Part shown: positions 36,136-43,247 of the stretch, one piece after another
Layout of the letters: each line of letters starts with the position of its first letter
Numbering within the stretch: the first letter of the stretch is position 1
Source of the DNA: an uncultured Arenicella sp.
GTDB taxonomy: Bacteria; Pseudomonadota; Gammaproteobacteria; Arenicellales; Arenicellaceae
Length of the DNA: 43,941 nucleotides
Assembly (NCBI GenBank): GCA_937922925.1
Contig: CALAKU010000048.1
Location: forward strand, 1-43,941
Direction: 5' to 3'
Made by a program: the position numbers and the translations under genes
The notes under the pieces: generated by a model
The model's input: the letters and a program-made list of their open reading frames with translations, nothing else
Told to the model about the DNA's origin: nothing
Database searches by the model: none

Positions 36136-36191
36136 TTGCTTTTTGTTAGTTATTACTTTTTGCTAGTTACTATTCGTCACTAAATGAATGC

Positions 36192-36222
36192 AAAAAAAAA
36201 CGCCGCGAAACTCGCGGCGTTT
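36192..36222 (-). terminator. Strong rho-independent terminator on the minus strand
   Basis: An 11-bp stem (AAACGCCGCGA with TCGCGGCGTTT on the plus strand) encloses a three-base loop. Read on the minus strand it is followed by nine T residues (complement of 36192-36200), an excellent terminator. No minus-strand gene is recognised upstream of it; the nearest element beyond is tRNA-Leu, downstream. On the plus strand only TTT follows, so it works poorly in that direction. Confidence 0.85.
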
Positions 36223-36456
36223 AAATAACAAAAAGAAGAGAGAGAGTTATGAAAATAAATACTCATTTACGTTTCATGAGCCAATAATAAGCGCCGTCTC
36301 GGCGTCGCCCTTACTATTAACTCACTTTTAACCAAAATTAGGGTTTTTCTAACGCGTTTTGTGGTTTTTGCAACACAATTGGTTTTATTTGCAACACGAT
36401 TTTCATTATTTTTCGAAAAATCAAATACTTATGGGCAACTTCTAACTTAGTTTAGC
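36223..36456. other. Gene-free regulatory stretch, possible source of a small RNA
   Basis: AT-rich, no recognisable gene. On the minus strand it feeds the strong terminator at 36192-36222, and TTGCAA with TAGAAA 16 bases on (about 36371 and 36350) could start a transcript of roughly 150 bases. On the plus strand a 12-codon ORF with a purine-rich leader lies at 36249-36287 (MKINTHLRFMSQ), followed by a small GC hairpin at 36291-36305. Near the glycosyltransferase start are two TTTGCAACAC repeats and a 14-base palindrome ATTTTTCGAAAAAT (36408-36421). Confidence 0.45.
36367..36397 (+). repeat. Two direct repeats TTTGCAACAC, 21-bp period
   Basis: TTTGCAACAC at 36367-36376 and again at 36388-36397. 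The 21-base period, two helical turns, places both copies on one face of the DNA, as for cooperative binding of a regulator. They lie 60-90 bases before the glycosyltransferase operon. Confidence 0.6.
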
Positions 36457-37281
36457 GTGAATAAAATGGTCTCTGTCATTATTCCAAGCTTTAATCGTGC
36501 GCATTGTTTGCCGCGAGCGATTGAGTCCGTGTTAGCTCAGCGATCTGATGTTGAGCTGCAAGTCATCCTGATTGACGACGGCTCAAGCGACGGCACCGAA
36601 AGATTGGTCACAGAGCATTACCCCGAAGTGACCTATGCAAAGCAAGATAATCGAGGGGTTAGCGCAGCTCGAAACCTTGGTTTGAGCCTTGCCAAAGGGC
36701 GCTGGATAGCCTTGCTTGATTCAGATGACGAGTGGTTGCCGGGCAAGTTGGAAGCGCAAGTAAAGGCGCTTGAACAATCGGGTTTGTCTGTTTGCCACAC
36801 TAATGAGATATGGATTCGTAACGGCATACGAGTTAATCAAATGAAAAAGCACAGCAAGATGGGCGGTTGGATTTACTCCCAATGCCTTCCTCTGTGCGTT
36901 ATTTCACCATCGTCTATTGTACTTAATCGTGAAGTCTTTGATGAGATTGGTGAGTTCGACGAAGACTTGCCCGCCTGTGAAGACTACGACTTGTGGTTGA
37001 GGTTGTGTTCGCGCTATGAGGTTACATATTTGGATAAACCTTTTGTACGCAAATTTGGTGGCCATGAAGACCAATTGTCTCGACGGTTCTGGGGTATGGA
37101 TCGTTTTAGAGCGATCGCTTTGCAAAAAATGCTCAACCAAGGCAACTTGCCAGAAAATCTACACCAGCAAACCCTAGACATGTTGCTCAAAAAATTGCGT
37201 ATCCTGCTAAAGGGCGCGATCAAACACAATAACGAAGAGCTGATTCATTATTGTGAGGTAACATTAGCGAAGTATGTCTGA
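36457..37281 (+). CDS. GT2-family (GT-A) glycosyltransferase
   Basis: 274 residues from a GTG; an ATG three codons in (36466) fits the usual VSVIIPSFNR start equally well. Soluble GT-A fold: MVSVIIPSFNRAHCLPRAIES, IDDGSSDGTE (nucleotide aspartates), NRGVSAARNLGL and LLDSDDEWLPGKL, whose DSDD is the metal-binding DXD. Later ACEDYDLWLRL holds the probable catalytic acid. It transfers a sugar from a nucleotide donor; the acceptor is unknown. It overlaps the next gene by 8 bases and so leads the phosphorylase-SPL-SDR operon, an unexpected partner for those enzymes. Confidence 0.9.
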   Translation: MNKMVSVIIPSFNRAHCLPRAIESVLAQRSDVELQVILIDDGSSDGTERLVTEHYPEVTYAKQDNRGVSAARNLGLSLAKGRWIALLDSDDEWLPGKLEAQVKALEQSGLSVCHTNEIWIRNGIRVNQMKKHSKMGGWIYSQCLPLCVISPSSIVLNREVFDEIGEFDEDLPACEDYDLWLRLCSRYEVTYLDKPFVRKFGGHEDQLSRRFWGMDRFRAIALQKMLNQGNLPENLHQQTLDMLLKKLRILLKGAIKHNNEELIHYCEVTLAKYV

Positions 37282-38173
37282 ATCAAAAACAAATATGGTC
37301 GTGATTGTTTGTGCCTTGATGTGTGAGGCGCGCCCGGTGATCGACTATTACAGATTAAAAAAAAGCCTCGACAAGCCATTTACGGTTTTTGCCAACGATA
37401 ATAGCCCCGTCTTAGTTGCTGTTTCTGGAATTGGTGTGAGTGGTTCAGCTGCGGCTGTCGGCTGGCTTAGTTCATATCTTGCTACCAAGCGATCTTGCTC
37501 AAACCCAGTTTGGTTAAATGTTGGTAGTGCTGGTCATGGAACCAGAGCCATCGGCGAGATCGTCAGAATTAATCGTTATGCGATGGAAAACGGGCGGGCT
37601 AGTTTTGTGCCATTAATAGCCAAGTGGCCCGGTGAGTCTGAAAGCCTTGTCACCAGCGCGGCTCCGAGCTCAGACTATCCGCAGGGCTCATTAGTAGACA
37701 TGGAAGGCGAGGGCTTTTTTAAAGCCGCCTTGCATTTTTCCAAACCAGAGCTCGTGCAGTCAATCAAGGTTGTTTCGGACAATGCACAGCAAGGTTTCGA
37801 TCGGCTATCGGCGGCGAAGATAACCGAGCTAATACAACAAAATGTGGCTCAGATAGTTGATTACATTGAGCAACTGCGGCTGCTTAGCCATGTTTTGCCT
37901 TCAGCAGAGTTAAGGCAAGAGTCAAGCCAAGAGTTTGGTGAGCATTGGACTCATAGCCAAAGACAAGTGGCTATGGCGATGCTGGAAAGCGCCCATGCCC
38001 TAGGGCTCAAAGGCGAAGCAGACCACATTTTGAAAACTCAGCAAGATTATCCGCAAGCGTACACTTCGCTAAGTAACTTACTCAGCGGGGCGGTGCCACA
38101 ATTGATGGCGACCGATCAAAATGAAAACGCGCACGCAGAAAGTGTGGTCTCTCAGCAGCACGGCCGGCGGTAG
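37274..38173 (+). CDS. Nucleoside phosphorylase-superfamily protein with C-terminal extension
   Basis: 299 residues. The first 200 follow the PNP/UDP/MTAN fold: IVCALMCEARPVID (glutamate 18), VAVSGIGVSGSAAAVGWL, WLNVGSAGHG, SLVDMEGEGFFKAAL (nucleoside-binding M-E, 143-144) and IKVVSDN (catalytic-position D169). The last 95 residues are helical, Gln/Glu-rich and outside the usual fold. It could hydrolyse or phosphorolyse a nucleoside. Six bases separate it from a radical SAM gene; such enzymes can release 5'-deoxyadenosine, which MTAN-type proteins destroy, so scavenging is one possible role. That role is inference. Confidence 0.82.
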   Translation: MSESKTNMVVIVCALMCEARPVIDYYRLKKSLDKPFTVFANDNSPVLVAVSGIGVSGSAAAVGWLSSYLATKRSCSNPVWLNVGSAGHGTRAIGEIVRINRYAMENGRASFVPLIAKWPGESESLVTSAAPSSDYPQGSLVDMEGEGFFKAALHFSKPELVQSIKVVSDNAQQGFDRLSAAKITELIQQNVAQIVDYIEQLRLLSHVLPSAELRQESSQEFGEHWTHSQRQVAMAMLESAHALGLKGEADHILKTQQDYPQAYTSLSNLLSGAVPQLMATDQNENAHAESVVSQQHGRR

Positions 38174-38179
38174 GTTGAT

Positions 38180-39235
38180 ATGGTTGATACGATCTACATT
38201 GAACACCAAGTAAGAGCGCACCCTCGTACTGAGGCGATTCTTAGTCGTTACCCAAAGGCTGAACGAGTAGAGATTGAGCGTTATGGCCAACTGTTTAATG
38301 GACATAAGCAGGATTTTAGGCTGCAAAAAACCAACCCCTCGTTGATTTTAGCGGCGAAGAATAATAAGCGAGTACTTGATGCCCCAGCCCAGTATGAAAC
38401 GGGCGGAGGCGCGCATTACTATTTTTCACACATGCTCAATTGTGTCTACGATTGTCGTTATTGTTTTTTGCAAGGCATGTTGCGCTCAGCTAATTTTTTG
38501 GTGTTTGTTAACTATGAAGATTTTGTCGATGACTTACGGCAGATAGCTCAAGTTCATGCGAACGACGACAAGCCGGTATGGTTTTTCAGCGGCTATGATT
38601 GCGACAGTTTGGCGTATGAGCCGGTAACCGGTTTCGCGGACTATTTTCTTGATGCCTGTGCTGATCTCCCCAATGCAGTACTTGAGTTGAGAACCAAGAG
38701 TACCCAAATTCGATCTTTGCTGGCCAAGCCCGCGCGCGATAATGTAGTGGTTGCCTATAGTTTGTCACCAGACCCCGTCGCCAAAGAAGTCGAGATCGGT
38801 GCGCCGAGCTTTGCCAAACGACTAACAGCCTTGGTGCGATTACAGGAACAGGGTTGGCGTTTAGGATTGCGATTTGACCCAGTCATTTGGTATCAAAACT
38901 ACGTTGAAGACTATCAGGAGATGATCGACGAGGTTTTTACTCGCTTAGATGCATCCAAGATCGACAGTGTAACCTTGGGCGGGTTTCGCTTGCCAAAGAC
39001 CTTTCATAAAACCATGCGAAAACTGTATCCCGAGCATTGGTTAATGCACGCAGGCCTTGCAGAGCAAAATGGGCAAGTGACTTATCGCCAAGAAATAGAG
39101 CATGACGTGTTAAACCGTATCGAGCAAATGTGTTTGGCTCACATCGATTCAAGCCGTGTTTTCAAATACCTTAATTTCGATACCGCCAATTTAGGTGACA
39201 ACATGAATACGCAAAATGCCAGAGGCGCAGCATGA
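38180..39235 (+). CDS. Spore photoproduct lyase-like radical SAM enzyme
   Basis: 351 residues. The [4Fe-4S] motif is C88-X3-C92-X2-C95 in LNCVYDCRYCFLQG, preceded by GGGAHYYFSHM, as in SplB. C141 in FSGYDCDSLAYEPVTG sits 46 residues after the cluster, at the place of the hydrogen-donating Cys141 of Bacillus SplB. VLELRTKSTQIRSLL and VAYSLSPDPVAKEVEIGAPSFAKRL are further SPL blocks. SplB reverts the 5-thyminyl-5,6-dihydrothymine photolesion in spores; this organism should not sporulate, so the substrate may be another DNA lesion or another molecule. Its stop overlaps the SDR start as ATGA. Confidence 0.88.
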   Translation: MVDTIYIEHQVRAHPRTEAILSRYPKAERVEIERYGQLFNGHKQDFRLQKTNPSLILAAKNNKRVLDAPAQYETGGGAHYYFSHMLNCVYDCRYCFLQGMLRSANFLVFVNYEDFVDDLRQIAQVHANDDKPVWFFSGYDCDSLAYEPVTGFADYFLDACADLPNAVLELRTKSTQIRSLLAKPARDNVVVAYSLSPDPVAKEVEIGAPSFAKRLTALVRLQEQGWRLGLRFDPVIWYQNYVEDYQEMIDEVFTRLDASKIDSVTLGGFRLPKTFHKTMRKLYPEHWLMHAGLAEQNGQVTYRQEIEHDVLNRIEQMCLAHIDSSRVFKYLNFDTANLGDNMNTQNARGAA

Positions 39236-39933
39236 CGGCTCAGGCAAAGAGAGCCTTAGTAACCGGTGCCAGTTCAGGTATTGGTGCCGAAATTTCACAG
39301 CAACTGCAGGCTCGTGGCTACCATGTTACGGGTCTTTCTCGCCGATCTATCGAAACCTCCGATTCTTTTGAGGCTTGGGCTCTGGATTTGTCAGATATCG
39401 TTAAATTGGAAGCCGCTTTAAGTAGTGACACTCGCGAATTCGATGTGTTGATACTCGCTGCTGGGTTTGGTCGTTTTGCCAGTCTAGAAGAGTTCTCTTA
39501 TCAACAAATCAATCAGCTGATCAATACCAATTTGATAGCTAACTTGTATTTGTGTATGCGATTTATCCCTGCAATGAAGCGTCAAAAATTTGGTGATGTT
39601 GTGTTCATCGCCAGCGAAGCAGCGCTGGCTGGCGCTCGATTCGGAGCGGTTTACAGTGCCTCGAAATTTGCGCTCCGAGGTCTCGCCCAGAGTTTAAGAG
39701 CAGAAACTCGAAACGCTAATATCCGTGTTATGTCGTGTTTTCCAGGGCCAGTTTCGACCCCATTTTTCGATGAGCTGAATTTTGAGCCACAAATGGGGCG
39801 AGAATTTGTGCTCGATGCGAGCGATGTCGCCTCGGCGCTAATTCATAGCCTAGAGCAACCTAGGCACGTGGTAGCCGAAGAGATTGTCATCCAGGCCCTA
39901 AAGCGCAGTTTTGTAAAGACCCAATCAGACTAA
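39232..39933 (+). CDS. Short-chain dehydrogenase/reductase (classical SDR)
   Basis: 233 residues. The cofactor loop is TGASSGIG (11-18), LAAGFGRF marks the NAG-like structural motif, and the catalytic set is S128, Y141 and K145 (YSASK). CFPGPVSTPFF follows, as in classical SDRs. The arginines after the third strand (LSRRS) favour NADPH. It is coupled by an ATGA overlap to the SPL-like gene and ends the operon. The substrate is unknown. Confidence 0.9.
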   Translation: MTAQAKRALVTGASSGIGAEISQQLQARGYHVTGLSRRSIETSDSFEAWALDLSDIVKLEAALSSDTREFDVLILAAGFGRFASLEEFSYQQINQLINTNLIANLYLCMRFIPAMKRQKFGDVVFIASEAALAGARFGAVYSASKFALRGLAQSLRAETRNANIRVMSCFPGPVSTPFFDELNFEPQMGREFVLDASDVASALIHSLEQPRHVVAEEIVIQALKRSFVKTQSD

Positions 39934-40030
39934 GGATTGTTTCACATTTAGGCGCGATCTATTAAGCGCAAACTATAGATTTACATGGGCCTAACATCGG
40001 ATTGGCCCCAAAAAGAAGGAGCGCTTTTTT

Positions 40031-40057
40031 ATGGTATTCTTATCCCGGGGTAAGTAA
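40031..40057 (+). CDS. Possible eight-codon leader ORF before the HprK-like gene
   Basis: ATG at 40031 with AAGGAG nine bases upstream opens MVFLSRGK and stops 15 bases before the kinase start. The ribosome-binding site is stronger than that of the kinase gene itself. It may be a translational leader, or the site may be coincidental. It is far too short to be a modified precursor peptide. Confidence 0.3.
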   Translation: MVFLSRGK

Positions 40058-40072
40058 GGGCTGTCGAGAGTA

Positions 40073-41017
40073 ATGATTAGAGTAACCGTACAAGGCATAA
40101 ATACGTCAACAGCTTCTGCGCATCACTATTTGATTGCAGGCCAACCGGTTGTAGTACAGCATCGGGTCGAGGCATTAGAAGCGTTTTTAAAGGGAGCCGC
40201 TAGCCCACAATTTGCCGCCTTACTCGGTAATCATCGAGAGATTAAATTGCTGTCGGCCACGAACTCCGAGTTGCGTTTTCACGATTTGACGCCAATGGCG
40301 AGCCGGGCTCATAGACTTCGTTACTGGCGTCGAGGGCGGCGAGGGCAAATTGATATCGATGGGGCACCTGCCTGTTGTATCGATTTCAAAGATAGCCACA
40401 TACATATCGTCAATGGCCAAGACATGAACTCGCAACTTAATTTGGAGCTGGTTCTTGGGCCAGCACTAATCGTCTTGCTTGCCTATCAAAAAATCTATTG
40501 CCTGCACGCTGGTGTCGTGCAAACCCCAGTTGGAAATATTGCGTTTATCGCCGAATCTGGAGCAGGAAAGTCGACCTTAAGCCAGAATCAAGATGATGAG
40601 TGGAAGCAGTTAAGCGATGATATTGCCCCGGTTCGTGATGTTAAAAACGCCAAGCTAATCGAACTCTTGCCAGACTTCCCGCAGCTCAAGCTTGTCAACG
40701 CTCGGGCTGCAGACGCACCTAAACATGCGGTCTCGCTCGATCATCTCATTAGAATAAATCCAGAGCCTGTCGCACCTAGCTCGACTACCGAGTCTATTCG
40801 CATCCGCAAAATGCAACCCGTTGAGTCTTTGCTGCAGGTAGTTCGCCATACCGTCTCTGCAAAGTTATTTAGTAGCCCAATCATGCATAAACACGCGAGT
40901 TTTGCGCGCCGCGTGTCTATGGCGGTACCGATGAGTGAAGTGTCGTATCCTAGAACTTGGGAGACGCTTCCTGAGCTGCGCCAGCGCATCGTTGATCATT
41001 GTCGAGCTGAGCACTGA
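40073..41017 (+). CDS. HprK-related kinase (HPr-rel-A type)
   Basis: 314 residues. The C-terminal half is the P-loop domain of the HPr kinase family: LHAGVV (142-149 region), Walker A ESGAGKST (161-168) and the acidic LSDDIAPV (180-187). The N-terminal 120 residues are variable. It is far from true HprK and lacks any HPr or PTS gene nearby. Related kinases occur in lasso-peptide clusters, where they phosphorylate the precursor's C-terminal serine, and in a conserved cassette with a PqqD-like protein and a nucleotidyltransferase (annotated in databases as the HPr-rel-A system). Both partners are here on the opposite strand, converging on this gene. Confidence 0.85.
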   Translation: MIRVTVQGINTSTASAHHYLIAGQPVVVQHRVEALEAFLKGAASPQFAALLGNHREIKLLSATNSELRFHDLTPMASRAHRLRYWRRGRRGQIDIDGAPACCIDFKDSHIHIVNGQDMNSQLNLELVLGPALIVLLAYQKIYCLHAGVVQTPVGNIAFIAESGAGKSTLSQNQDDEWKQLSDDIAPVRDVKNAKLIELLPDFPQLKLVNARAADAPKHAVSLDHLIRINPEPVAPSSTTESIRIRKMQPVESLLQVVRHTVSAKLFSSPIMHKHASFARRVSMAVPMSEVSYPRTWETLPELRQRIVDHCRAEH

Positions 41018-41025
41018 GCAGTGCT
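41010..41025. repeat. Small hairpin between the convergent kinase and nucleotidyltransferase genes
   Basis: AGCACT-GAGC-AGTGCT surrounds the kinase stop codon. It has a 6-bp stem and no T-run, so it is at best a weak bidirectional terminator. It recalls half of a CIRCE element but the spacing (4, not 9) excludes that. Confidence 0.3.
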
Positions 41026-41034
41026 AACTAATCC

Positions 41035-42171
41035 TTAATTGCTCGAGTCGGGTTTAGATCGGCTTACCCTGCTGATTCCTCTAATGAATCGCTTAATGTA
41101 CCCCCAAGCCGCGAAGCGCGTCTGCATTTGATGTCGAATGTAAGCGGGGTTTGGAAAAACAGTTTCCATTACAAAGCGGCATTTAGATTGCAGATCAGAT
41201 AAAGCGTTTAAGTCGTTGATAAAGTAGCGATATTCGGGCAAATCTCGGTGCACTAAAATTTGGCTAGGTTCTTTTTCCTTCGCCAGTTCTATGAGCTCGT
41301 CGATCACGGCGTCGGGTAGCTTGGTCAGTAAAAATGATCGCGACGTCGACAAGGCATCAAGGCTTAAGGTTGCAAGACGTTTTTCGGCAGCCAGTGTCAC
41401 AAAAGTCTGCCATTGCGCTTCATTCAGTGATTCAGCCAGTAAATGGATATCCAATAACCAAGTGAGTCGTTCTTCACGATGATGGTGGCCCAAACGATGT
41501 AAGGCGGCAATCAATAAGCTGTCAACGTTGCTTGGTGCCAGTGCGGCGGCGCCAGAAGATTGCGATGAGTGCTCAAAATCAAATTTTCGACTTCGCTCAA
41601 TCAATTCGCAGAGCTTAAAACTTTGAGCTAAGCACTGCCTATTGCTGATTCGCCAATGCAAATCAATGTGTAAGTGGTTGTGAGCCGATAATTTTTTCGC
41701 AAAAGAGTGTTGGTACGAAACATAGTCCCCCGAAATACCAAATTGGCTTTCAAAGCCTAACTCTTGTAGAGCGTGTGAGAATACCGTTTTCTGTTTTACG
41801 TCGACTAGCAGATCAACATCAGAGCGCGGACGCATCCATGGTGAGGCATAAACCGTGTGCGCGAGAGCCGCACCTTTGAACAACACAACTTCATCTAAGC
41901 CTTGTCGTTTAAGCGCCGTTAACACCTGCGCAAGCTCGGCCATTTGCAGAGCGTCATTGGCTGCATTCAGTGCTCGGCGGTGTTTAAGATCAGGTGTGAT
42001 GTGTGAGGGTACGCCTGTATGATCGGCGAGCAGGGCACTGACACCATGGTAATCAAATACGCCGAGTAACGGTTCAGGAAATTCGGTGTCGATTGCTAGA
42101 TTGGCGCTGGAGTCAATCACCAACGGGGCAAGTTTTGCCAATGAAGTCAGCGCATCGGCTCTGCTTAACAT
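41035..42171 (-). CDS. NTP_transf_5-family nucleotidyltransferase
   Basis: 378 residues. The nucleotidyltransferase core is LFKGAALAHTVYASPWMRPR followed by SDVDLLVDV (metal-binding D118 and D120), the motif of the NTP_transf_5 group. HIDLHWRISN supplies the third acidic residue. The remainder is helical, including LIAALHRLGHHHREERLTWLLDIHLL. Members accompany HprK-like kinases and PqqD-like proteins in several peptide-modification clusters, where they may add nucleotides to a phosphorylated product. It starts two bases after the PqqD-like gene, so the two are translated together. Confidence 0.85.
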   Translation of the reverse strand: MLSRADALTSLAKLAPLVIDSSANLAIDTEFPEPLLGVFDYHGVSALLADHTGVPSHITPDLKHRRALNAANDALQMAELAQVLTALKRQGLDEVVLFKGAALAHTVYASPWMRPRSDVDLLVDVKQKTVFSHALQELGFESQFGISGDYVSYQHSFAKKLSAHNHLHIDLHWRISNRQCLAQSFKLCELIERSRKFDFEHSSQSSGAAALAPSNVDSLLIAALHRLGHHHREERLTWLLDIHLLAESLNEAQWQTFVTLAAEKRLATLSLDALSTSRSFLLTKLPDAVIDELIELAKEKEPSQILVHRDLPEYRYFINDLNALSDLQSKCRFVMETVFPNPAYIRHQMQTRFAAWGYIKRFIRGISRVSRSKPDSSN

Positions 42172-42173
42172 GG

Positions 42174-42455
42174 TTATTTAATTGGATCGAGTAGTCTTTG
42201 CTCGACTAGCTGTGCTAAAAGTTTTTCGATATCGCTTTCAACAAGTGATTCAAGTGTTTGATATTCAAGGGAAATGGTTTTTATCGCCACACCAAGCTCG
42301 TCGTTGTTGCGAATGTGTTCGAGCAGGCGAGTACCAACATGGTTTAAGCCGTAGTAGCCGCCATTACGTAAATCAAGCAACACACTTTCGTCTTCAACTT
42401 GAGTAAACGATACGTGCTCAGCAAGGCGAAAAAGCTGTTTTGGTGAAAAAGACAC
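42174..42455 (-). CDS. PqqD-like peptide-binding protein (RRE fold)
   Basis: 93 residues of the PqqD superfamily: a winged-helix start with ESVLLDLRNGGYYGLNHVGTRLLEHI, then helices ending LLAQLVEQRLLD. The LLDLRNGGYYGLNHVG stretch is the family's hallmark. PqqD folds bind the leader of ribosomal peptides (RiPP recognition element). It is first in a minus-strand pair with the nucleotidyltransferase. No precursor gene was seen close by, so its ligand is unknown. Confidence 0.88.
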   Translation of the reverse strand: MSFSPKQLFRLAEHVSFTQVEDESVLLDLRNGGYYGLNHVGTRLLEHIRNNDELGVAIKTISLEYQTLESLVESDIEKLLAQLVEQRLLDPIK

Positions 42456-42545
42456 GCCAGACTCCTAAATAAGTTCACTAGTTTACTGCGTTTGCCCCTT
42501 GATTTACTAGGGCCGATCAAAGCGGAATTAGTACGGTTTTTAGCT

Positions 42546-42573
42546 TTGATTCGATGGCGCTTTGCTATAGAAT
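42546..42573 (+). promoter_or_regulatory. Sigma-70 promoter of the rpsF operon
   Basis: TTGATT (42546-42551) and TAGAAT (42568-42573) are separated by 16 bases. Transcription would begin about 42580, giving a 5' leader of some 120 bases before rpsF. A leader of this length is suitable for autoregulation by the S6:S18 complex, as reported for other bacteria, but no specific binding structure was worked out. Confidence 0.55.
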
Positions 42574-42701
42574 CTCGCTTCGCTTGAGAGCTGGCTATCA
42601 TAGAGATAGCTAGGTTCGAAGCATTTTTTACTCCTTGCCTTACCTCGATAGGCCTTCTTTTTGGTAATCGACGGGAGGCTAATTAACCGTGAGGAGCTCT
42701 A

Positions 42702-43247
42702 ATGAGACATTACGAAATAGTATATCTGGTGCATCCAGATCAAAGCGAGCAGGTTGGTGCAATGGCCGACCGCTACAAAGGTGTGATCGAACAGGGCGGT
42801 GGTAAAGTTCATCGTTATGAAGACTGGGGTCGCCGACAGCTTGCCTACCCAATCAATAAAATCCACAAGGCTCACTACATCATGATGAATGTAGAAGTAA
42901 GCCAAGAAACTCTAGACGAAATTGAGAACTTGTTCCGTTTCAACGACGCGATTATTCGCAATCTAGTGCTAAAAGCCCGAAAGGCTGAGACTGAACCATC
43001 AATCATGATGAAAGAAGTTGAAGCAGAGCGCCAGCGTGATGAAGAGCGCGAAGCAGCCAGAGTCGCTGAGGCACAAGCCAAAGCCGACCAAGCTGCTGCC
43101 GACGAAGCTGAAAAAGCGAAGGCCGCAGAGGCCGAAGCAAAGGCAGAAAGCAAAGCTGACGACGCCGTTGAAGAAGACGCATCAGCAGACCAAGCAAGTG
43201 AAGAATCCGCAGACGAGTCTGCACCAGTGAAAGAGGAGGCAGAGTAA
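42702..43247 (+). CDS. rpsF: 30S ribosomal protein bS6 with long acidic C-terminal tail
   Basis: 181 residues against 131 in E. coli. Residues 1-100 are a standard bS6: [38 protein letters not shown] and [13 protein letters not shown]. The tail (about 105-181) is an Ala/Glu/Lys/Asp-rich, probably helical or disordered segment ending in [14 protein letters not shown]. coli bS6 has a shorter acidic end to which RimK adds glutamates. AGGAG precedes the ATG. The stop TAA overlaps the rpsR ATG by one base. Confidence 0.96.
   Translation: MRHYEIVYLVHPDQSEQVGAMADRYKGVIEQGGGKVHRYEDWGRRQLAYPINKIHKAHYIMMNVEVSQETLDEIENLFRFNDAIIRNLVLKARKAETEPSIMMKEVEAERQRDEEREAARVAEAQAKADQAAADEAEKAKAAEAEAKAESKADDAVEEDASADQASEESADESAPVKEEAE

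Noticed and set aside
41010-41025. CIRCE-like element (AGCACT ... AGTGCT)
   Set aside because: The spacer is 4 bases rather than 9 and the outer bases do not match; it sits at a gene end rather than a promoter.
42456-42700. Precursor peptide gene for the PqqD/kinase/nucleotidyltransferase cassette
   Set aside because: Neither this gap nor 39934-40072 contains a short ORF with a ribosome-binding site and a leader/core look; only the eight-codon ORF at 40031 was found.
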